Shown here: positions 1 to 8,577 of the stretch, piece by piece
Layout: each line of letters begins with the position of its first letter
Position numbering within the stretch: position 1 is the stretch's first letter
Notes under the pieces: generated by a model
Told to the model about the DNA's origin: nothing
Seen by the model: only the letters and a program-made list of their open reading frames with translations
Database searches by the model: none
DNA from: Anaerolineales bacterium
GTDB lineage: Bacteria > Chloroflexota > Anaerolineae > Anaerolineales > Villigracilaceae
Direction of reading: 5' to 3'
Assembly (NCBI GenBank): GCA_016934715.1
Contig: JAFGSI010000038.1
Location: forward strand, 20,041 to 84,040
DNA: 64,000 nt
Made by a program: the position numbers and the translations under genes

Positions 1-1
1 G

Positions 2-649
2 ACCGTCGTCCTGGCCGACATCCCCGGGCTGATCGAGGGCGCCTCGCAGGGCGTTGGGCTGGGCTTCGAATTCCTGCGTCACGTCCAGCGGACCCGGGTC
101 CTGATCCACCTGCTCGACGGTCTCTCCACCGATCCGCTGGCGGATTACTCGCAGATCAACACCGAGATGGCCCTCTTCGATCCGGCCCTGGCGCAGAAAC
201 CGCAGCTCGTGGCAGTCAACAAGGCTGACCAGCCCGAGGTGCAGGAACGCTGGATCGATTTTCAAAAGCAGTTCAAAAAGAAAAATGTCCCGGTGGTGCT
301 GGTTTCGGCCCTGGCCCGGACAGGGGTGCGCGACTTGCTGCTTGCTGCGGCCGGGAAACTGGCCGAGACCCCGACGCTGGAAGAGGTTGCCCCGCCGATG
401 CCGGTCTATCGTCCGGTCGAGGACCCGCGCCTCTTCCAGATCCGGCGTGAATCCGATGGCGGCTGGCGGGTCTCGGGTGTCTCGATCGAACGCGCCGCCG
501 CCATGACCTTCTGGGAGCACGACGGCTCGGTGCGCCGCTTCCAGAAGCTGATGGAGCACCTCGGCGTGGACGCGGCCCTCGAGGATGCCGGGGCCCAGGA
601 GGGCGACACGGTCTACGTCGGCGAGTTCGAACTGGAGTATCAGGAGTAG
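2..649 (+). CDS. obg: GTPase Obg/CgtA, 3' part (5' end outside window)
   Basis: The reading frame is open from base 2, so only the C-terminal part is present. Visible GTPase motifs are the G3 box DIPGL in the first codons, the G4 box NKAD and the G5-like SALA. A C-terminal Obg domain (OCT) follows, running from about MPVYRP to the FELEYQE end. Obg is a ribosome-associated GTPase involved in 50S maturation and stress control. The missing start includes the glycine-rich Obg fold and the P-loop. The next gene lies 59 bp downstream on the same strand. Identification is firm from motif order and the OCT domain. Confidence 0.95.
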   Translation, partial: TVVLADIPGLIEGASQGVGLGFEFLRHVQRTRVLIHLLDGLSTDPLADYSQINTEMALFDPALAQKPQLVAVNKADQPEVQERWIDFQKQFKKKNVPVVLVSALARTGVRDLLLAAAGKLAETPTLEEVAPPMPVYRPVEDPRLFQIRRESDGGWRVSGVSIERAAAMTFWEHDGSVRRFQKLMEHLGVDAALEDAGAQEGDTVYVGEFELEYQE

Positions 650-708
650 CCCAAGTCTCTCGCAGGCCTGAAGTCTGCGGGAGGATGCCGATTACAGGTA
701 GGTGAGCG

Positions 709-1833
709 ATGGTTTTGAAACCAGTCGACCGCCGAGCTTTCCTGCGCCTGGCAGGGTTGGCCGCCGGTTCGGCGCTCCTGGCGCCTCTCCTGAAGGCCTG
801 CCAGGGCCTCGGCCTGACGCAGTCGCCCGAACCTTCCCCCTCGCCGTCCATCCCGGAACCTGCCCCGGCCGCCCCGCCGGCGGCTGCGCTTGATTCCCCG
901 CTGCCTGTCTCGACGGCCACCCAGGGAACGGACCTGGCCCAGCTGGCCTTTGTCCGCACGCGCGACCGGGCGGCCGGGGTCCGGCAGGCGCTCGACCTGC
1001 TCGGCCTCGATCCCGTGCGCGACCGGGACGTCCTGCTCAAGCCCAACTTCAACTCCGCCGACCCGGCCCCCGCCTCGACCCATCCCGAGACGATCCGGGC
1101 CCTGGTGGGCTGGCTGCAGGAGATGGGCGCGACGCGGATCACCGTCGCCGACCGCAGCGGGATGGGCCACTCGCGGGACGTCATGCAGCGCCTGGGCCTG
1201 TTTGCCATGGCCCAGGAACTGGGCTTCGAGATGTTGTCCTTCGAGGACCTGGCCGACGTCGATTGGGCGCTGGTCCGGCCTGCCGGAAGCCACTGGGCCG
1301 CCGGATTCCCTTTCGCCCGTCCGGTCCTGGAAGCCGGGGCGCTCGTCTCGACCTGCTGCCTGAAGCCGCACCGCTATGGCGGGCACTTCACCCTTTCGCT
1401 CAAGAACACGGTCGGGATGGTGGCCAGGTCCTACGGCGGCCGCAATTACATGACCGAACTGCACGACTCCCCGGACCAGCGCCTGATGATCGCTGAGGCC
1501 AACACCGCCTGCACTCCTGCCCTGGTCGTCCTGGACGGGGTCGAGGCCTTCATCGACCGCGGCCCGGACGTCGGGACGAAGGTCTGGGGCGAGGTCATCC
1601 TCGCCGGCTCGGACCGGGTTGCCGTCGACGCGGTCGGGCTGGCGCTGCTGCGCCTGTTGGGGTATCGCGGTGTGGCCGCGCAGGGACCGGTCTTTGGGCA
1701 GGAGCAGATCCGCCGGGCGGTCGAACTGGGGCTGGGCGTGACCGGCCCGGAGCAGATCCGCCTGCAGACGGCGGATGAGGCCAGCCGGGCCTATGCCGAC
1801 CAGGTCCTGCAGGAACTGCTGGCAAGCGGGTGA
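709..1833 (+). CDS. Tat-exported lipoprotein with DUF362 domain
   Basis: 374 residues. The N terminus has a twin-arginine motif (R8-R9 in RRAFLRLAG), a hydrophobic stretch and a lipobox-like LLKAC with Cys31. This suggests Tat export followed by lipid anchoring. A Pro/Ser/Ala-rich linker (about residues 38-70) precedes a DUF362 domain, recognisable by LLKPNFNS, ATRITVADRSG, KPHRYGGHFTLSLKN and the late VAVDAVG segment. DUF362 proteins are often ferredoxin-linked or of unknown activity. No Fe-S cysteine cluster is visible here. The function is unknown. A strong terminator follows the stop. Confidence 0.8.
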   Translation: MVLKPVDRRAFLRLAGLAAGSALLAPLLKACQGLGLTQSPEPSPSPSIPEPAPAAPPAAALDSPLPVSTATQGTDLAQLAFVRTRDRAAGVRQALDLLGLDPVRDRDVLLKPNFNSADPAPASTHPETIRALVGWLQEMGATRITVADRSGMGHSRDVMQRLGLFAMAQELGFEMLSFEDLADVDWALVRPAGSHWAAGFPFARPVLEAGALVSTCCLKPHRYGGHFTLSLKNTVGMVARSYGGRNYMTELHDSPDQRLMIAEANTACTPALVVLDGVEAFIDRGPDVGTKVWGEVILAGSDRVAVDAVGLALLRLLGYRGVAAQGPVFGQEQIRRAVELGLGVTGPEQIRLQTADEASRAYADQVLQELLASG

Positions 1834-1848
1834 GATTGGCCTTTCAGC

Positions 1849-1890
1849 AACCAACCTCTTGGAGGCTTCAGTCTCCAAGAGGTTGGTTTT
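1849..1890 (+). terminator. Intrinsic terminator after DUF362 gene
   Basis: Perfect 16-bp inverted repeat (AACCAACCTCTTGGAG, 8-nt loop, exact complement) followed by TTTT. It closes the obg/DUF362 transcription unit. The same hairpin faces the 3' end of the minus-strand operon ending at 2005 and could stop transcripts from that side less efficiently, because the T-run there is weak. Confidence 0.85.
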
Positions 1891-2004
1891 CGGGCCGCGG
1901 TTCCAGCGGAGTGCGTCAGAATCCGAAACCCGATCTTCGTCTGCTCCCTGCTCTGGACCAATCCGCTCGGACATTCATGCCGGGAGCAGAGGATGGGCGC
2001 GGGG

Positions 2005-3090
<1,086 letters not shown>

Positions 3091-3093
3091 CTC

Positions 3094-3951
3094 TCACCTC
3101 TTCTCGTAATAGACCATCTCGGTATTGCCCATCCGGATGACCTGGCGGTTGGCGAGCTCGGTCCGCTCGATGCGTTTCTTGTTGATGAAGGTGCCCGAGA
3201 GGCTCATGTCCTTGATCGTGAAGCGGGCGCCGTCGCCGGTCAGCATGGCATGCTGGGGGGCGATGTCCGGGTCGGGCAGGACGATCTCGGACTTGAGCGG
3301 GGAACTGCCGATGGCGATGGCCGGGCCGCCGGCGCGCACGAACTTGTCCAGGATGAACTCGGTGCCCTTGAGCTTGCCGGAGGTCACCTCCAGCCAGGCC
3401 CGCGAGAGCAGTGTGACGATCAGCGAGATGAACGCGCCGACCGAGGCGCCGAGCAGGATCAGGCCGACCAGCTTGCCGATCAGCGGGTCGGAAAAAAGGG
3501 TCCGGGAGCCTTCGAGCAGGGCGCCGCCCAGGCCGCCGCCGATCAGGCCGCCGAGCATGCCCTTCCAGGCCTGGCTCTTGCCAACCACCCCCTGCGCCAG
3601 ACCGAGCAGCAGGCCGAACAGGGCCCAGGCCAGTGCGCGGCCAGCCAGGCCTCCTCCCAGGATCTGGAACAGGAACTCGCTCAGCGGCAGGCCGATCGCG
3701 CCGGCCGCAGCTCCGAGCAGGCCGCTGAACAGGCCGGATCTCAGGACCTGGATGAGGTTGCGGGTCAGGGCCCCCTCGGTGATGCCGATCAGCAGGCCGA
3801 TGCACGCCCCGACTACGGCACCGACGAGGGCTTCGCTGACATACAGGTTCGAGCCGAATGACAGGCCGAGGAGATTGCTGGCCTGCCAGCCGATGAGACC
3901 GCCGATGGCGCCGAAAATCGCATAGTAATACGTGCGCATTTGTCGTTTCAT
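3094..3951 (-). CDS. Multi-pass glycine-zipper membrane protein with C-terminal FHA domain
   Basis: 285 residues. Residues 8-185 are glycine-rich hydrophobic segments in several blocks (AIFGAIGGLIG, ALVGAVVGACIG, GMLGGLIGGGLGG), suggesting a packed membrane bundle. Residues about 195-285 are a forkhead-associated domain, with G215-S216, the phosphothreonine-pocket histidine H234 in QHAML and the SGTFIN motif at 252-257. FHA domains bind phosphothreonine, so this protein may recruit phosphorylated partners to the membrane. It is separated by 3 bp from both the JAMM gene upstream and the VWA gene downstream. No kinase gene is present in the operon. Confidence 0.87.
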   Translation of the reverse strand: MKRQMRTYYYAIFGAIGGLIGWQASNLLGLSFGSNLYVSEALVGAVVGACIGLLIGITEGALTRNLIQVLRSGLFSGLLGAAAGAIGLPLSEFLFQILGGGLAGRALAWALFGLLLGLAQGVVGKSQAWKGMLGGLIGGGLGGALLEGSRTLFSDPLIGKLVGLILLGASVGAFISLIVTLLSRAWLEVTSGKLKGTEFILDKFVRAGGPAIAIGSSPLKSEIVLPDPDIAPQHAMLTGDGARFTIKDMSLSGTFINKKRIERTELANRQVIRMGNTEMVYYEKR

Positions 3952-3954
3952 GGT

Positions 3955-4599
3955 TTACTCGCTTTCTTCTCCGGAACAGGACAGGTTCTGCCAGCGGACA
4001 GTGCTGTGCCCGAGACGGCCGTTCATTTCATAGAAGCCGAAGTAGCGCGCGGGGTCGAGCAGGCCGCCATTCTGGCGGATGAAGAATCCGCCGATGGATG
4101 TGTGTGGTTCCACCACCAGGGCGACCTGCCACGCCTCGGGGAAAAAGTTGTGGTGCAGCCAGGTATCGTAGTGGGAAAGGAAGATGCCCATACGGGGATG
4201 GGTATGGTACCAGCCTACGATCTGCTTGCCCTTGAAACGCCGTTCGATGATGCTGTGAAAATGAACCAGGCTGTCCTGGGTGAACGTCAGATGGACGCCG
4301 CTCTGCCGCGTGTAGCGAGCCGGCAGGACGTTTTCGATGACCAGGAAATGGGATTCGGTCCCGGTGTCCAGACACCACTGACCCACCAGGATGCCGCCAA
4401 CCTCGTTGTCCAGGTCGCTGGCCGCGTGGACGTAGATGCGGGCGTAGGCCGGCTGGGTCAGGAAGACGGTCGCGGAAGGCTGGATTTCGCCGTTTTCGTA
4501 GGGCGAATCCCAGCGCAGGGCGGAGTCCACCGGTGCCGGGGCCGGGCGCGGCAGGGCGTCGTTGGGGGGCGAGAGGCGGATGCGAGGTGTGGTGTCCAT
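3955..4599 (-). CDS. JAMM/MPN metallopeptidase (deubiquitinase-like)
   Basis: A zinc JAB1/MPN fold is shown by the JAMM motif HTHP-x6-S-x2-D: zinc ligands H151, H153 and D164 with S161, and an upstream glutamate E85 in NEVGGILVG. Numbering is from the farthest upstream ATG at 4656. Such enzymes remove or mature ubiquitin-like proteins, cutting after the C-terminal Gly. Here the nearest modifier gene is directly upstream. The ORF can start at 4656 (233 aa), but its first 19 codons run through a perfect 14-bp hairpin and read as Pro-rich low complexity. I therefore prefer the ATG at 4599 (214 aa). Neither start has a clear ribosome binding site. Confidence 0.9.
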   Translation of the reverse strand: MDTTPRIRLSPPNDALPRPAPAPVDSALRWDSPYENGEIQPSATVFLTQPAYARIYVHAASDLDNEVGGILVGQWCLDTGTESHFLVIENVLPARYTRQSGVHLTFTQDSLVHFHSIIERRFKGKQIVGWYHTHPRMGIFLSHYDTWLHHNFFPEAWQVALVVEPHTSIGGFFIRQNGGLLDPARYFGFYEMNGRLGHSTVRWQNLSCSGEESE

Positions 4600-4616
4600 G
4601 GTGATGGCAGGAGGGG

Positions 4617-4647
4617 GTACCGCCCCGGGAGGGTCCCGGGGCGGTAC
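4617..4647 (-). other. Perfect 14-bp hairpin between Ubl and JAMM genes
   Basis: GTACCGCCCCGGGA, a 3-nt loop, then its exact complement, lying just after the stop codon of the free Ubl gene. There is no U-tract after it on the operon strand, so it does not look like a simple terminator. An mRNA-stabilising or processing hairpin that raises Ubl over downstream products is one explanation, and a partial attenuator is another. Confidence 0.7.
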
Positions 4648-4660
4648 GGACGGCATTCCG

Positions 4661-4927
4661 TTACCCGGCGGTGACGTCTGCCGTCATCATCAACCGATCA
4701 TTCTCCGGGATCCCGGCCTGCGAGAGGGTTTCGTCCTCCTTCAGCTCGCGGCCCAGGGCCTTGCTGTCCAGGCGATAGGACATCGGGCGGCCGTCGGGCC
4801 CGGTGACCGGAAGTTCCAGCGAGGTGGTCAGTTCGGGGAGCAGGTCCTTGACCGGCACATCATCGGGCACTTCGGCAGTCCGGGTGCCTCCGGAGGGGAG
4901 TACCAGGGTGACAGGAAGGTCAGACAT
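4661..4927 (-). CDS. Free ubiquitin-like modifier (YukD/EsaB-type Ubl) ending in Gly
   Basis: 88 residues, a single beta-grasp-like domain. It opens with MSDLPVTLVLPSGG, then KDLLPEL and the strongly conserved YRLDSKALGR, and ends ADVTAG, so glycine is the C-terminal residue as needed for adenylation by an E1. By hand alignment it shares 66 of 88 residues with the N-terminal domain of the neighbouring Ubl-E2 fusion, which suggests a recent duplication. It is the predicted conjugated protein of the operon. Only one terminal Gly is present rather than the Gly-Gly of eukaryotic ubiquitin. Conjugation is inferred and not shown. Confidence 0.85.
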   Translation of the reverse strand: MSDLPVTLVLPSGGTRTAEVPDDVPVKDLLPELTTSLELPVTGPDGRPMSYRLDSKALGRELKEDETLSQAGIPENDRLMMTADVTAG

Positions 4928-4989
4928 GGGATTTTTCCTTTCTGAATCGTCGGGCCTGGAGGCCCGTGGACGGGGTTGCTCGAGCGGGG

Positions 4990-5841
4990 TTACTTCAAAC
5001 GGATCTTGGGCTTCGCCTTTTCGGTGCTCACCGGTTTGATCTTGACACGCTCCGGCCGGAGCAGTTCCTGCTTGTCAACCGGGAAGACTTCCGGATGTCT
5101 CTTGCGATAGTCACGCGACCAGCGGGCGGCTTCAACGTCCCAGGGGAAGGGCGCCTTGGTGGGGTCGTCGTGGAAGTTCTTGTACTGCAGCATCTCGCCC
5201 AGCATGATCACCAGGCGATCGAGTGAGCGGCTGGCCGTCCACCAGGCAGCATCGATGCAGACCGAGCCGTTCAGGTGGTTGATATTGGGATGCCAGATGG
5301 GGGTCAGCCACCTCATCCCCGGCCAGCGCTGCGGGTATTGGTTATGCAGGTAGATCTCGACCTGGTGGGTGCGGCTGTATTTCGGGTTGCCCTGGCGGTC
5401 CACATCGCAGATGCCCCGGCATTTGAAGGTCACGATGTAGCGTTCGGGCGGCAGGTTGGAGCGCGGGGCGTGCGCGGTGAAACTGATCACGTCGCTGCGG
5501 GCGGCCAGTTCCCGCATCAGTTCGTAATCAGCCCGCAGACGGCGCATACGCGGGCTCTCTGCCACGGCGATCTTGCCCCCGGCGGTGATGTCGGCCGTCA
5601 GCATCAGGCGGTCGTTCTCCGGTACGCCGGCCGTTGCCAGCGTTTCGTCCTCCTTGAGCTCGCGCCCGAGCGCCTTGCTGTCCAGGCGGTAGAACATCGG
5701 GCGGCCGTCCGGGCCGACGGTGGGCAGTTGCAGCAAGGAGGCCAGTTCAGCGAGCAGGTCGTGGGTGCTGAGGTCGTCGGGGATTTCGGCGGTGCGGGCC
5801 CCCCCGCTGGGCAGGACGATGGTAACGTTCAGGTCAGGCAT
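4990..5841 (-). CDS. Ubl-E2 fusion: ubiquitin-conjugating-enzyme-like protein
   Basis: 283 residues. Residues 1-88 are a Ubl domain close to the free Ubl, here continuing past TAGG into a linker. Residues about 97-245 form a UBC (E2) fold. It contains the YP-x2-WP strand region (169-174), HPN at 184-186 and the catalytic cysteine C195 in GSVCID, followed by WWTASRSL. These match the HPN...C order of active E2 enzymes. The tail (about 255-283) is basic. E2 proteins accept the modifier as a thioester from E1. A built-in Ubl could act as a non-covalent docking module, or be released by the neighbouring JAMM enzyme at TAG/G. Confidence 0.9.
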   Translation of the reverse strand: MPDLNVTIVLPSGGARTAEIPDDLSTHDLLAELASLLQLPTVGPDGRPMFYRLDSKALGRELKEDETLATAGVPENDRLMLTADITAGGKIAVAESPRMRRLRADYELMRELAARSDVISFTAHAPRSNLPPERYIVTFKCRGICDVDRQGNPKYSRTHQVEIYLHNQYPQRWPGMRWLTPIWHPNINHLNGSVCIDAAWWTASRSLDRLVIMLGEMLQYKNFHDDPTKAPFPWDVEAARWSRDYRKRHPEVFPVDKQELLRPERVKIKPVSTEKAKPKIRLK

Positions 5842-5865
5842 GGGCTTCTCCTCGCAGGGGAACGC

Positions 5866-6741
5866 TTATGAGTTCAGGTGCGGCACCTGGCAGGTGCCGG
5901 TGATGGCCCAACAGTCGGCGTGATGCAGGGTGTGGCAGATCTTGCATTCGACGATGCCGCGCGGATCGCGCGGATGGACGATCTCCAGGCAATATGGGCA
6001 GCGGTGTTCCTCGGTGGAGACGAACTGGACCTCCGGCCGGCGCGCCCGGCGCCGCGGCCCGGATTTGGCCGGTCGAACAACCGGCGACTTCTTTGCCTGG
6101 GCGGCCCGCGATGCGGCTGGGCCCGGCGCGTCCTTGGTCCGGCCCCGGGAGGCGGAGCTGCCCGCCGGCTTTGGCTTGCGGCGTGCTGCCGGGCGCCTGG
6201 ACTCCGCCACGTGCACCCCGCTGGGCGGCCTGGTCAGGTGGGGTTTCCCCGCCCGCGGGAGCCGTGACCGCTGCGGCAGCGGGTCGGCGTGCATGACCGG
6301 CTGGGAGGGCGGGGGCGGGACCGACTCGTGGACCCGCGGGACCGGTCTGCGCCAGGCGCGGGCTGCCAGCAGGGTAACCAGCAGGCCGGTGATCAATTGG
6401 ATCGAACCGGCCGGGTCCAGGGCGTACACGTACTGGGGGCTGAGGCCATATCTCCAGGCGGAGAAAAGGCCGATGAGGAGCAGCCCGCCGAGCAAGGCTA
6501 GTGTGGCGGAGAGGAACCGCACCAGCCAGTGGCGTCTCTTCAGCAGGAGGCGGGTCCCCAGCCCGCAGACCAGGCCCAGCAGGGCCGCGGCAAGGAAGAT
6601 CAGGGCCAGGTAGGGAAAGCCGGGTCTGACCCTGAGCAGGAGCACGATCCCCAGCGCAGCCGCGGCAGCCAGCAGGAAGAGCAGGATGAGCCGGCGCCCC
6701 AAGGGCGGTCGTTGAGCGTGGGAAGGGGAGGGGTCGGTCAT
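5866..6741 (-). CDS. Membrane protein with C-terminal RING-like treble-clef zinc finger (candidate E3)
   Basis: 291 residues. Four hydrophobic segments (about 17-36, 43-68, 76-95, 115-128) anchor the N terminus. Residues about 135-240 are a Pro/Arg/Ala-rich disordered linker. Residues 248-288 form a zinc finger with C248-x2-C251, C266-x2-C269, H273/H274, C277, C284 and H288, the pattern of prokaryotic RING-type binuclear treble clefs. Position between E1 and E2 genes makes it the best candidate for a membrane-localised E3 ligase or E2 docking protein. That role is inferred. The finger could instead only bind protein. Spacing is 35 bp after E1 and 24 bp before the E2 gene. Confidence 0.82.
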   Translation of the reverse strand: MTDPSPSHAQRPPLGRRLILLFLLAAAAALGIVLLLRVRPGFPYLALIFLAAALLGLVCGLGTRLLLKRRHWLVRFLSATLALLGGLLLIGLFSAWRYGLSPQYVYALDPAGSIQLITGLLVTLLAARAWRRPVPRVHESVPPPPSQPVMHADPLPQRSRLPRAGKPHLTRPPSGVHVAESRRPAARRKPKPAGSSASRGRTKDAPGPAASRAAQAKKSPVVRPAKSGPRRRARRPEVQFVSTEEHRCPYCLEIVHPRDPRGIVECKICHTLHHADCWAITGTCQVPHLNS

Positions 6742-6776
6742 CGTCGCGGTCCGGGACAGCAGGGCGGATGGGGAGG

Positions 6777-8408
6777 CTAATCATGCAGTTTTACGCGTCC
6801 CTGGGTGGGGCGGTCGACGGGGCCCCGGGAACGCGGGCCGTTCTTCAGGCGGATTCGCCCGCGCACCTTGAGCGGTTCGGTTTGTTCGAAGTGACGGAAG
6901 TGGAGCGCCTCCGGCAGGTCGCCGGTCAACTCGTAGAAGCGGTACTCCTGGCCGTTGAGGGCCCGCAGGATGTGCAGGGGCGGCACGCCCACGCTGGTCA
7001 GGGTGCGGTGCAGGAAGTCCTCCTCGCCGGTGATGCTATGGGTCATGGTCGCCTCGCGCAACACGCCGCAGGTGGGGCAGTGCCCGGCCTCGAAGCTGAC
7101 CTCGTTCAGCGGGCGCAGGATCTCCTCCTTGGTGTGGCAGGTCGGGCATTCCAGGGAGGTGATCAGCTCCTGGTCAAGTTCGAGCATCGCCTCCGGCCCC
7201 AGGTCGACGCGGGCGATGCGCAGCAGGTCCTCAAGCGTGGTGCGCTCGGCGCGCGCCGGCAGCTCGGTGATCTCGCCGTAGGTCCAGTGGCTCTCGCAGT
7301 CTTCGCGCGGCACATAGGCTGTCGTGTGCATCCCATTGACCATCCCATTGAAATGGACCACCTTGCCGGGCTCGACCGGCATGCCGTGGATCAACTTGAG
7401 CGCCTCCTGCGACTGCATCCCGCCGATGATCGAGGCGATGGTCGGGGTGGTAGGCACCTTGCCCAGCAGGATGTTCTGACGGGCGAGCAGCGGGCAGGAG
7501 TAGCGCAGCGACAGGTCGCGCAGGGCCTGCTCGGTCAGGGTGCACTCGTAGCAGGCGCCCTGGCCGGGGACGAAGACGCGCATCAGGCCGAGCAGTTCCT
7601 GGATGGCGCCGTCCACCCAGGGCTTGTTCACCCAGTAGCAGAAGCGGTTGATCGCCAGGCGGGCTTCGCGGTTATCCAGGCAACCGACCACCGCGTCCAT
7701 GCGGCGCAGGATGCCCAGCCCCAGGCCGGTCGTCACGTCGCCGTGGAAGTACTGGACGTGGATCTGCGGGTTGATCGCCTTTGCACGTGCCGCGGCCACC
7801 TCGGCCTTGCTGCGCTTGTTGTCCGCTTCACGGAAGAGCACCGAGCGGCTCAGGTTGGCTGCCTCGATGTTGTCGAAATCCACGATGAACAGGTGCCCGA
7901 CGCCCATCAGGGTCAGGTTCTTGATCACCTCGTTGCCCAGCGCCCCCGCCCCGACGATCAGCACCTTGGCATCCCGGACCTTGTCGCGCTCCCACCAGGA
8001 GATGAAGTCGAAGGTTCCCTGGCGGTCGGTCTGCAGGTTGGGGATGTGAAGCGGCTTGTCGGGGGCGATCGGCACGCGCAGGGGGGCAGTGTGTGGCTCG
8101 CTTGCGGCGGAGCGGCCCGCCGGGGGTGCCGCGGCTCCAGCGAGTTCCTTGGCCTGGGCCATGTTCGACTCGTCCACGCTGCGGACGAACCAGCCGACGT
8201 TGGGTCGCGCCTCGATCAGCCTGTTCTGTTCCAGCGTCTTGAGCGCCTGGCGCAGGGTGGCCCGGCTGACACCAAGCTGGCTGATCAGTTCGCGCTCGGG
8301 CGGGAGCTGGGTACCGGTCTTCAGGCTGCCGTCCAGGATGGAGGCGGCCAGCTTGGCAGAGACGGTATCGGTCAGTGAGTGGTGGGTGACAGGAGGTATT
8401 TTGATCAT
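6777..8408 (-). CDS. GntR-type HTH fused to E1/ThiF-like activating enzyme
   Basis: The ORF is open from 8471 (564 aa), but a promoter and operator occupy its first codons, so I place the start at the ATG at 8408 (543 aa, methionine 22 of the long frame). Numbering below uses the long frame. Residues about 31-98 are a GntR winged helix (LPPERELISQLGVSRATLRQAL). Residues about 155-365 are an E1/ThiF Rossmann domain, with GAGALG at 174-179, NLSRS at 206-210, CYEC at 307-310 and C326 as a possible catalytic cysteine near the crossover loop. CPTC pairs at 442-445 and 465-468 make a zinc ribbon. It adenylates and activates a Ubl. The DNA-binding domain makes it its own likely regulator. Confidence 0.92.
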   Translation of the reverse strand: MIKIPPVTHHSLTDTVSAKLAASILDGSLKTGTQLPPERELISQLGVSRATLRQALKTLEQNRLIEARPNVGWFVRSVDESNMAQAKELAGAAAPPAGRSAASEPHTAPLRVPIAPDKPLHIPNLQTDRQGTFDFISWWERDKVRDAKVLIVGAGALGNEVIKNLTLMGVGHLFIVDFDNIEAANLSRSVLFREADNKRSKAEVAAARAKAINPQIHVQYFHGDVTTGLGLGILRRMDAVVGCLDNREARLAINRFCYWVNKPWVDGAIQELLGLMRVFVPGQGACYECTLTEQALRDLSLRYSCPLLARQNILLGKVPTTPTIASIIGGMQSQEALKLIHGMPVEPGKVVHFNGMVNGMHTTAYVPREDCESHWTYGEITELPARAERTTLEDLLRIARVDLGPEAMLELDQELITSLECPTCHTKEEILRPLNEVSFEAGHCPTCGVLREATMTHSITGEEDFLHRTLTSVGVPPLHILRALNGQEYRFYELTGDLPEALHFRHFEQTEPLKVRGRIRLKNGPRSRGPVDRPTQGRVKLHD

Positions 8409-8422
8409 CTGCTTTGGTATGG

Positions 8423-8433
8423 TGGTCAGACCA
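8423..8433 (-). promoter_or_regulatory. FadR/GntR-like operator at the ubiquitin-like operon promoter
   Basis: TGGTCTGACCA is a perfect palindrome around a central T, matching the TGGTCNGACCA core recognised by FadR-subfamily GntR regulators. It sits between the -10 box (8443-8448) and the ATG at 8408, where a bound repressor would block transcription. The E1 fusion's own GntR domain is the obvious ligand, giving negative autoregulation. Confidence 0.75.
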
Positions 8434-8442
8434 TATGCAATC

Positions 8443-8471
8443 ATTATAGGGATTTTAAGCACCTGAGTCAA
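8443..8471 (-). promoter_or_regulatory. Sigma-70 promoter of the ubiquitin-like operon
   Basis: On the minus strand, TTGACT (8471-8466), a 17-bp spacer and TATAAT (8448-8443). It is very close to consensus. It lies directly downstream of the clostripain-gene terminator, so the seven-gene operon is an independent transcription unit. Confidence 0.85.
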
Positions 8472-8514
8472 GCGGTTTCCGTAGGAAAAAGGTCCTGGAT
8501 CCGCCCCGCAGGCC

Positions 8515-8550
8515 GAAAAAACGACCTCCGGCAGGCCTGCCGGAGGTCGT
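8515..8550 (-). terminator. Intrinsic terminator of the clostripain-like gene
   Basis: Continuous 30-bp palindrome (15-bp arms ACGACCTCCGGCAGG and its complement) followed on the minus strand by TTTTTT. It separates the peptidase gene from the next operon. Confidence 0.88.
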
Positions 8551-8577
8551 GCACACTACTGGTCGGTCGGGGTTGAC

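Noticed and set aside
273..1208. Long minus-strand open frame opposite obg and DUF362 gene
   Set aside because: Arg/Pro/Ser-rich translation typical of an antisense shadow in high-GC DNA. The plus strand has recognisable domains throughout.
4661..4927. Type VII secretion (EsaB/YukD) component
   Set aside because: The Ubl fold resembles YukD, but no EccC-type ATPase or WXG100 gene is present. E1, E2 and JAMM neighbours favour conjugation.
8409..8471. First 21 codons of the longest E1 frame
   Set aside because: They contain the -35 and -10 boxes and the operator, so they cannot be translated from the transcript starting there.
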